A DNA stretch of 5,583 bases, from positions 1-5,583 of the forward strand of contig JAIFMA010000033.1 in assembly GCA_020048795.1 (NCBI GenBank), in the 5' to 3' direction. The notes below the pieces were generated by a model. That model worked only from the letters and a program-made list of their open reading frames with translations. It was not told where the DNA came from and did no database searches. Shown here in pieces: positions 1-4,632 of the stretch; the stretch's first letter is position 1, and each line of letters begins with the position of its first letter. A program made the translations under genes and the position numbers. The stretch comes from Rhodoferax sp. GTDB lineage: Bacteria > Pseudomonadota > Gammaproteobacteria > Burkholderiales > Burkholderiaceae_C.

Positions 1-79
1 GGTCGCGCACCATTTCAGGGTGCGAGAACAGCAGCTTGTAGCCGGTGTCGTGCGGGGTGGAGGTGGGCATGGCTGCCAT
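1..79 (-). CDS. Rpn family (YhgA-like) recombination-promoting nuclease / putative transposase, N-terminus only
   Basis: The reading frame starts at 79 (or at an in-frame ATG at 70) on the minus strand and leaves the window after about 26 codons. The visible peptide begins MAAMPTSTPHDTGYKLLFS and continues with HPEMVRD. The motif HDxxYKxLFSHPEMVRDLL is, from memory, the typical start of Rpn/Transposase_31-type PD-(D/E)XK nucleases, common in multicopy form in betaproteobacteria. These proteins are DNA endonucleases reported to promote RecA-independent recombination. The catalytic core lies outside the window, so activity cannot be judged. Neither candidate start has a clear Shine-Dalgarno. 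The ATG at 70 gives the N-terminus MPTSTPHD, which fits the family better. The gene is transcribed away from the antitoxin-like remnant at 194. Identity is fairly secure; the start and integrity are not. Confidence 0.7.
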   Translation of the reverse strand, partial: MAAMPTSTPHDTGYKLLFSHPEMVRD

Positions 80-103
80 TGTCCGCGATCACTGGGGTCA
101 CAA

Positions 104-118
104 GCCATAGGCCATAGG
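104..118. repeat. tandem 7-bp duplication
   Basis: CCATAGG occurs twice head to tail (105-111 and 112-118), each copy preceded by G. It is flanked by GGGTCA at 95-100 and again at 117-122. It lies in the divergent intergenic region between the Rpn-type gene and the antitoxin-like remnant. It could be a small duplication scar or a half-site for a regulator; the sequence alone does not say. Confidence 0.4.
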
Positions 119-126
119 GTCAGGTC

Positions 127-164
127 TTGAAATATAGCATTCGCAAGGAAAAAATGCTATACGG
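127..164 (+). promoter_or_regulatory. promoter/operator region with a perfect 8-bp inverted repeat
   Basis: The arms TATAGCAT (133-140) and ATGCTATA (154-161) are exact reverse complements separated by 13 bases. A TTGAAA at 127-132 could be a -35 element. TGCTATAC at 155-162 resembles a -10, but the spacing between the two is too long (about 23 bases) to pair them. A second short inverted repeat, ACGG/CCGT, follows at 161-175. Antitoxins of ribbon-helix-helix type usually bind such palindromes to repress their own operon, and this one lies about 30 bases before the start at 194. The palindrome is directly seen; its role as an operator is inferred. Confidence 0.4.
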
Positions 165-193
165 CAAAATACCGTCAGCCAGAAGGAGCCATG

Positions 194-241
194 ATGACCG
201 CCACCGTTCGTTTTGATTTGACGATGGATCCCGAAAATTAG
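194..241 (+). pseudogene. truncated ribbon-helix-helix (CopG/RelB-like) antitoxin start
   Basis: A strong Shine-Dalgarno, AAGGAG at 183-188, precedes two adjacent ATG codons at 191 and 194. The second has the better spacing (5 nt) and gives the peptide MTATVRFDLTMDPEN before TAG at 239, soon followed by TAA in the same frame. The T-V-R-F-D strand near the N-terminus is what CopG/ParD/RelB-type antitoxins use for DNA binding, but those proteins run to roughly 70-100 residues. The DNA-binding helices and toxin-binding tail are absent, and I could not recover them convincingly in other frames. I read it as the stump of a toxin-antitoxin gene that kept its translation signals. It might instead be a short leader peptide. 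The family assignment rests on only 15 residues. Confidence 0.35.
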
Positions 242-570
242 CAATAAGGATTCCAGACCAATGCGGTGTCAAGTTTTGGGTGTGTTCTGGCTTTGTGCGT
301 TACTTGGCGTTTCGCCAAATTTCTTGCCACCGATACACTTTTTACCGTGAAGCGGTCATACAACCCTCAGGCAAAAACCATGGGCAGCGTCATGACATAT
401 TGGCTCACATTGAACGCTTTGCCTGCCACAACCTGTGTCCCAATTCAGACACCAAAGCCGCCCGCTGATGATGTAAATTTCGGCAAATCACGCACCAGCA
501 TCATGAGTTCGGCTGGTTTTACCACGGCTCGACGATTAATGCCCGCGAACCCTAGGCGAGGTGCAAGCAG
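242..570. other. intergenic or degenerate stretch without a convincing gene
   Basis: No frame here has a recognisable product. One plus-strand frame stays open from about 214 to 468 (it contains RYTFYREAVIQPSG and ends CPNSDTKAAR before TGA at 466-468). It has no start with an RBS and no similarity I recognise. On the minus strand the frame of the VgrG-like gene continues after its TAG for about 35 codons and ends in GGFGV, also without recognisable content. A 6-bp stem with a 3-base loop, TTGGCG/CGCCAA, lies at 304-318 but has no T tract good enough to call a terminator. The stretch probably contains remnants of deleted genes. Confidence 0.5.
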
Positions 571-872
571 CTAGTTCTGCGACACCTTGCTGCCTTTCAG
601 TACCAAATCGCCGGAAGCTTTGATATTTACCTTGCCACTGCCTGCGATCGTGATGTCCTTACCCTTGATGATAATGGTGCCGTCTTTTTTCATCACAATG
701 CTGGCAGCTCCACATACCAGTTCCAGCGAATCGTCTGCCTTGATGCGCAAGTTTTTGCCGACTGTGAGCTGGACAGATTGCGACCAACATCTACACGGCG
801 ATCTCCACAAACGCTCAAAGTGTCATTGATGGCGACGACGACATCGCGATTGCCTGGGATTTGTTCAGCCAT
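571..872 (-). pseudogene. VgrG C-terminal-like beta-helix segment (type VI secretion spike tail), frameshifted
   Basis: A minus-strand frame starts with ATG at 872, preceded by GGGGAAAG, and reads MAEQIPGNRDVV, then AINDTLSV, then GDRRVDVGR. It leaves frame near 780. The neighbouring frame carries on with QSVQLTVGKNLRIKADDSLEL, LVCGAASIVMKKDG and GSGKVNIKASGD, ending KGSKVSQN at TAG 573-571. One base missing between 781 and 780 joins the two halves into about 100 residues. The S-I-V-M-K-K-D-G-T-I and G-S-G-K-(V/I)-N-(I/V)-K-A-S motifs are characteristic of the C-terminal triple-stranded beta-helix of many VgrG proteins, the trimeric tip of the T6SS tube. The OB-fold and gp27-like parts of VgrG are absent, so this is either a separate small spike-tail gene or a remnant of a full vgrG. 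Its start overlaps the stop of the upstream frame by 8 nt (865-872). The family of the C-terminal half is clear; the independent start is less so. Confidence 0.6.
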
Positions 873-1523
873 GTCTTTCCCCGTTTGGTGAGTCAAATAA
901 GGTGCCCATGATAGCCAACGAATAGCCTTGAAACCAAATTTCTAACGAATAGCGTTTATCTTGCGCATGACGACGCTGATGAAGACACACAACGCCCGCC
1001 ATCACAGCCACGACCTGCAAATGTCCCACCCCTGGCTTGGTAATCGCGTTCAAGTTGATTGTGGTCACCGGTATTTCTGTTTTGTTTTGAGGATCGTCAA
1101 CGGGTTGTACGTCAGCAATGGGGGCCGGCCCTGCGCGTGGGCATTGTCGACTTCGTACTCTATGGCATTAGCCGCCGAAGCCCATCGCCCCATCGCTTCT
1201 GCCGCAGTTCTGTGACCCTTGTAGACTGTGTGTCAATCAAATGGATCAAGAATATCCTGCGCTGTGATCAGACGAAGCTTGCGGTCCTCCCCATCTTTGA
1301 GTTTGGCCCTGGCTTTTTGGCCACAAGCACTCGAGCGCTGTCCCTTGCGGTGTCGAGATCGATGACTTGCAGGGCCCCCTTTCCTGTCAGACTGGCTGCT
1401 CAATCACATCAGGGTCCATGACACCCGGCTGGCTGCGTTTGTGATGCAGCCTTTGCGGGTCACCTGTCGCGCAGTGCGAGTCCAAAAAACCTGTGATTTA
1501 TCGACCAGGCCCTTGCTGTGCTT
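865..1523 (-). pseudogene. decayed gene of unknown function upstream of the VgrG-tail-like gene (several frameshifts and one stop)
   Basis: Six protein-like pieces follow one another on the minus strand. In order they are: 1523 to about 1425 (KHSKGLVDKSQVFWTRTARQ, VTRKGCITNAAS); about 1424-1393 (GVMDPDVIEQP); 1390 to about 1319 (LTGKGALQVIDLDTARD, SARVLVAKK); about 1318-1233 (ARAKLKDGEDRKLRLITAQ, DILDPFD, TGA); 1232 to about 1125 (HTVYKGHRTAAEAMGRW, SAANAIEYEVDNAHAQGRP); and 1122-865 (PIADVQPVDDPQNKTEIP, then a short hydrophobic stretch LQVVAVMAGVVCL, ending NGERHG). The TGA between the fourth and fifth pieces is in frame and could be a mutated TGG. The others join if one base is restored at about 1424-1435, at 1391-1393, in the A5 run (plus-strand T5, 1314-1318) and in the C5 run (plus-strand G5, 1120-1124). 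I do not recognise the product. Its tail overlaps the start of the VgrG-tail-like gene, which suggests a T6SS cargo, adaptor or accessory gene, but that is inference. No start codon could be assigned; the gene may have lost its 5' end. Confidence 0.45.
917..953. repeat. short direct repeat AACGAATAGC
   Basis: AACGAATAGC occurs at 917-926 and at 944-953, a period of 27 bases. On the minus strand it produces the similar residues RYSLEI and GYSLAI near the end of the decayed frame. It may be a chance or slippage duplication in DNA no longer under selection. No function is evident. Confidence 0.35.
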
Positions 1524-1552
1524 GCGCCTATAGCTACACTTATTGTAGCATG
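1510..1552 (-). repeat. palindromic intergenic element (possible Comamonadaceae REP-like repeat / 3'-end hairpin)
   Basis: Eleven bases after the CoA-transferase stop, the minus strand reads GCTACA, ATAAG, TGTAGC (1549-1533), a 6-bp stem with a 5-base loop. It is followed by TATAGGCGCAAGC and GCAAGGGCCTGG. Intergenic repeats with a GCTAC...GTAGC hairpin followed by TATAGGCGC are, as far as I remember, widespread in Rhodoferax, Acidovorax and relatives; I cannot confirm copy number here. Lying just downstream of the CoA-transferase, it could protect the 3' end of that mRNA or help end transcription. There is no T tract directly after the stem, so it is not a canonical intrinsic terminator; a T6 run occurs only about 40 bases further on. 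Confidence 0.4.
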
Positions 1553-1562
1553 TCGGGGTTGA

Positions 1563-3515
1563 TCAGGGCCGATGACCCTGCTGATTGGCAGCTTCCAGCC
1601 GGGCTTTCAAAAAGCCACCCGTGCCGTAGCGCGTGACACGGCTGTAGAAGCGCCGTTTGAGCCGCTGCACCATGCTGGTGTAGCCATCCAGCAGTGGCGG
1701 CAGGATGGTGAAGCTGTCGTAGTTGACCACCACGGCCACCCGGTGCCCCAGCGGCTCCAGCAGGTGGGTGACCAGCGCCTCGATCGCGTTGATGTCAGTG
1801 GTGCTATCGATCGAGAGCCCCTCAAAGTTGATAAACAACATGCGATGCTCCCGATCCAGGTCCAGACGCCGTGCCAATGGCGCGGCCAACAGCCGCTCGC
1901 GCAATCCCATCGACTCGGCCCGAAACAGTGCCACGTCCATGGTAGTGAGGTGCGGACTGATCAGCGGCACAAAATCCATCTGCGCCAGCACATCGTGCTG
2001 CACATCCACCCCGGGGGCGATTTCAAGCAGTTCCAGCGCCGGCTGCTCAAAGCTGCCCGTCAGGCGCAGCACACAACGCTCGGTCACATACAACACCTGG
2101 CGTCCGCGCTTGATGGCCTCACGCGCGCTGAAAGTGCGGTGTTCGACTTGCTGGACAAATTTGCGCTGGCTGCCTTCAACCTCGATGTGAAGCTGGCCCT
2201 CCGTGATGTTCAGTTGCAACTGGCCGGCCGTAAAGGTGCCGACAAACACCACCTTCTTGGCATTCTGACTGATGTTGATGAAGCCGCCGGCACCCGACAG
2301 GCGGCCGCTGAACTTGCTGACGTTGAGATTGCCTTGCGCGTCAGCCTGCGCCAGACCCAGCACCGCCACGTCCAGACCCCCGCCGTCGTAAAAGTCAAAC
2401 TGGTTGGGTTGATCGATCACCGCCTGGGCGTTGATGGCGGCACCAAAACTCAGGCCACCGGCCGGAATGCCGCCAATCACACCTGGCTCTGCCGTCAGGG
2501 TGAGCAGATCAAATAGCCGCTCTTCTGCCGCTACCGCCGCCACCCCCTCAGGCATGCCGATGCCCAGATTGACCACGTTGTTCGGTTTGAGTTCGAGCGC
2601 CGCACGACGCGCAATGACCTTGCGTTCACACAGGGGCATGGGTTCCATCAGACTGACCGGCACACGGATTTCGCCCGAGTAGGCCGGGTTGTAGGACTCC
2701 GAGAAGGTCTGCATGTGGTAAGCCGGATCAGTGGCCACCACCACCGCATCCACCAAAACACCGGGGATCTTGACACTGCGCGAATGCAGGGTGTTGGCCT
2801 CAGCCAGCCGCTCCACCTGGGCAATCACAATACCGCCGCTGTTGTGGGCCGCCATGGCAATGGCCAGGGCCTCCAGCGTGAGGGCTTCGCGCTCCATGCT
2901 GAGGTTGCCGTCCGGGTCGGCCGTGGTGGCGCGAATAATGCCCACCTGAATCGGTAGCGCCTGGTAAAAAAGGTAATCGCGCCCATCCATCTGGATGCGC
3001 CGTACCAGGTCTGCGGTGGTGCGTTGGTTGATTTTTCCGCCGCCAAACAGCGGATCAACAAAGGTGTCGAGCCCGACATGCGTCAGTGTGCCGGGTTTGC
3101 CCGCCGCAATGTCGCGAAACAGGTGGGTGATGACCCCCTGGGGCAGGTTGTAGGCCTCAATCTGGTTGCTGATCGCCAGCTCTTGCAGCCTGGGCACCAG
3201 ACCCCAATGCCCGCCAATGACACGTCGCACCAGCCCGGCGTGGCCAAAATGGTTGAGCCCGCGCGTCTGGCCATCGCCCTGGCCGGCGGCGTAGATCAGT
3301 GTCAGGTTTTGCGGCAATCCAAGCCCGGTTTCGGCCTGGCTTTGCAAAAAACGGCTTTCCAGAGCAACGGCAATTTCTTCGGCAAAGCCGATGCCGATAA
3401 AACCGCCGGTGGCCACGGTGTCGCCATCGTGAATCAGCCGCACTGCCTCGGCCGCACTGACCACCTTGTTGCGCCGCGCGCCGGTGGATGCTAGGTTATC
3501 AAGCTGGGTATGCAC
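1563..3515 (-). CDS. acyl-CoA:acetate/3-ketoacid CoA-transferase (family I, propionate CoA-transferase-like) with C-terminal extension
   Basis: This is a 650-residue cytoplasmic enzyme that moves CoA between a short-chain acyl-CoA and a free carboxylate through a glutamyl-CoA thioester. The N-terminal alpha-like domain (about 16-290) carries GDTVATGGFIGIGFAEE, GHWGLVPRL, YNLPQGVITHLFRD and ADPDGNLSMEREALTLEALA. The beta-like domain (about 291-530) carries NLGIGMPEGVAAVAAEE (316-332), then TAEPGVIGGIPAGG, whose E343 is the likely catalytic glutamate, and FYDGGGLDVAVLGLAQ. Single-chain Pct/YdiF enzymes are about 520-530 residues. Here roughly 100 more follow (about 550-650: FINFEGLSIDSTTDINAIEA, VVNYDSFTILPPLLDGY, RFYSRVTRYGTGGFLKA), an extension I believe also occurs in other proteobacterial members. 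The start is GTG at 3515, chosen because AGGGGA lies 5 nt ahead; the first 16 residues precede the conserved KVVSAAEAVRLI. It follows the diguanylate cyclase by 8 nt, so the two are probably translated from one mRNA. The family is secure; the exact substrate (acetate, propionate, butyrate or a longer acid) cannot be read from the sequence. Confidence 0.9.
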   Translation of the reverse strand: MHTQLDNLASTGARRNKVVSAAEAVRLIHDGDTVATGGFIGIGFAEEIAVALESRFLQSQAETGLGLPQNLTLIYAAGQGDGQTRGLNHFGHAGLVRRVIGGHWGLVPRLQELAISNQIEAYNLPQGVITHLFRDIAAGKPGTLTHVGLDTFVDPLFGGGKINQRTTADLVRRIQMDGRDYLFYQALPIQVGIIRATTADPDGNLSMEREALTLEALAIAMAAHNSGGIVIAQVERLAEANTLHSRSVKIPGVLVDAVVVATDPAYHMQTFSESYNPAYSGEIRVPVSLMEPMPLCERKVIARRAALELKPNNVVNLGIGMPEGVAAVAAEERLFDLLTLTAEPGVIGGIPAGGLSFGAAINAQAVIDQPNQFDFYDGGGLDVAVLGLAQADAQGNLNVSKFSGRLSGAGGFINISQNAKKVVFVGTFTAGQLQLNITEGQLHIEVEGSQRKFVQQVEHRTFSAREAIKRGRQVLYVTERCVLRLTGSFEQPALELLEIAPGVDVQHDVLAQMDFVPLISPHLTTMDVALFRAESMGLRERLLAAPLARRLDLDREHRMLFINFEGLSIDSTTDINAIEALVTHLLEPLGHRVAVVVNYDSFTILPPLLDGYTSMVQRLKRRFYSRVTRYGTGGFLKARLEAANQQGHRP

Positions 3516-3533
3516 AATTTCCCCTAAAAAAAA
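3516..3533 (-). promoter_or_regulatory. ribosome binding site overlapping the upstream stop, next to a T8 run
   Basis: On the minus strand the end of the cyclase gene reads GAT TTT TTT TAG and runs straight into AGGGGAAATT before GTG at 3515. The AGGGG (3525-3521) shares its first two bases with the TAG stop (3526-3524), so ribosomes ending the first gene are positioned to start the second. This supports the GTG as start. The run of eight T (3533-3526) is a potential polymerase slippage site: one extra T would turn the stop into TTA and continue in the frame of the CoA-transferase. Confidence 0.65.
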
Positions 3534-4561
3534 TCAACTTCCTCGGCACCATCGGAGGTGTCGATCAGGTCACCGGAGGCGACCAGCGCGGTAAAGCTGC
3601 ATGTCTGATTGCGACCATGACTCTTGGCGTGATACACCGCCTTGTCGGCTCGGTCAAACGCACCGCTGGGGGTGTCGTTGTCGCGCAGCGGGGCAAAACC
3701 AATACTGATGGTGATCTGGCCCACCTGCGGAAAGGCATGTTGTTCGATCTGCCGGCGAAAACGTTCCAGCGCAGCAACGGCATCGGCGTGATCGGCGCAG
3801 CGCATCAACACCACAAACTCCTCACCACCAAAACGGTACAACTGGTCATGAAAGCGGAAATTGGCACGCATTTGCCGGGCCAGCAACAACAACACTTCAT
3901 CACCAATCAAATGACCAAAGTTGTCGTTGACGTTCTTGAAATGGTCAATGTCAATCACGGCCAGCCAATAGGTGCCTGGTGTCTGGACGTTGCGCCGATC
4001 TGGATGGTCAAGATCCTGCGAGATGTCCTGGGTTTGCGCGGCACGCAAGAAAGCACCGTCAAAAGTCTTGCGGTTGAGCAATTCGGTCAAGGAATCACGT
4101 TCGCCATAGTCCAGCAAGCCTTGCAGGTTTTCATAGAGGTGCAAGACACTGTCGATCAAGGCTTCAGCATCAGCCGACACCGCTTCATCTGACTCAACTT
4201 CAAGCAGGCTGCAAACACTGGCCTGGGTATCAATCGGAAAAACGGTGGTAAACGGACCATGGCCGCGGCGGACCACGGATTCGGTGACGATAGCATCCTC
4301 GCGCTGCGTAAAGTCTGACAGGCGGGGTAGCCTGCTGGCATCGAACCAGAAATGGTCGCGCTCGGGCACAGGGTGCTGGCGGTCAAGCTTACCCAGAGTC
4401 ACCCAATGCTGGTCGTTTTCCGGACCGACTGCCCGAAGCAAACGCACGGCACTGAAGCACCACAAATCGCTTTGAGCCACCAGTTTGACCAGCGCAAAAT
4501 CCATCGCTTGACGGTCCCGCAGACCGCTCAGGTAAGACAAGTCACGCAACAGTTTTTTCAT
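3524..4561 (-). CDS. diguanylate cyclase with N-terminal sensor-like region and GGEEF active site
   Basis: This 345-residue protein makes the second messenger cyclic di-GMP from two GTP. The GGDEF domain spans about 150-325: RDSLTELLNRKTF (155-167), AVIDIDHFKNVNDNFGHLIGD (201-221, with metal-binding D204 and the substrate-contacting N212 and D213 region), the active-site loop GGEEF (245-249), ISIGFA and ADKAVYHAKSHGRN. The inhibitory I-site RxxD is present as RFHD (236-239), six residues before the signature, so product inhibition is expected. Residues 1-150 hold no predicted membrane segment and look like a soluble GAF-like input domain (WCFSAVRLLRA, WFDASRLPRL, FPIDTQASVCSLLEVES); its ligand is unknown. 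The linker about 133-153 is helical and could transmit dimerisation. The ATG at 4561 lacks a good Shine-Dalgarno, so the start is less certain. The gene lies 71 nt after uvrA and 8 nt before the CoA-transferase, all in one direction. The poly-T at its 3' end is unusual. Catalytic competence is likely from the intact motifs. Confidence 0.92.
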   Translation of the reverse strand: MKKLLRDLSYLSGLRDRQAMDFALVKLVAQSDLWCFSAVRLLRAVGPENDQHWVTLGKLDRQHPVPERDHFWFDASRLPRLSDFTQREDAIVTESVVRRGHGPFTTVFPIDTQASVCSLLEVESDEAVSADAEALIDSVLHLYENLQGLLDYGERDSLTELLNRKTFDGAFLRAAQTQDISQDLDHPDRRNVQTPGTYWLAVIDIDHFKNVNDNFGHLIGDEVLLLLARQMRANFRFHDQLYRFGGEEFVVLMRCADHADAVAALERFRRQIEQHAFPQVGQITISIGFAPLRDNDTPSGAFDRADKAVYHAKSHGRNQTCSFTALVASGDLIDTSDGAEEVDFF

Positions 4562-4632
4562 GGGTCGAGTCTAATACCGGGGCTACTGGCTTGACATGGA
4601 AAGTGTTTCGGTCAAGATCAATCGCCGTGCCG

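Noticed and set aside
304..318. Stem-loop TTGGCG/CGCCAA as an intrinsic terminator
   Set aside because: The stem is only 6 bp with a 3-base loop, no adequate T tract follows on either strand, and there is no confident gene to terminate.
1059..1421. Plus-strand open frame of 120 codons in the decayed region
   Set aside because: The protein-like pieces are all on the minus strand here. The plus frame is cysteine- and serine-rich with no RBS and no recognisable motif.
1572..2516. Plus-strand open frame of 314 codons opposite the CoA-transferase
   Set aside because: It is rich in Q, H and R, has no recognisable domain, and lies fully antisense to a well-conserved enzyme. It is a codon-bias shadow of high-GC coding DNA.
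3488..4192. Plus-strand open frame of 234 codons opposite the diguanylate cyclase
   Set aside because: It overlaps the GGDEF domain on the other strand, has no good start signals and no recognisable domain.
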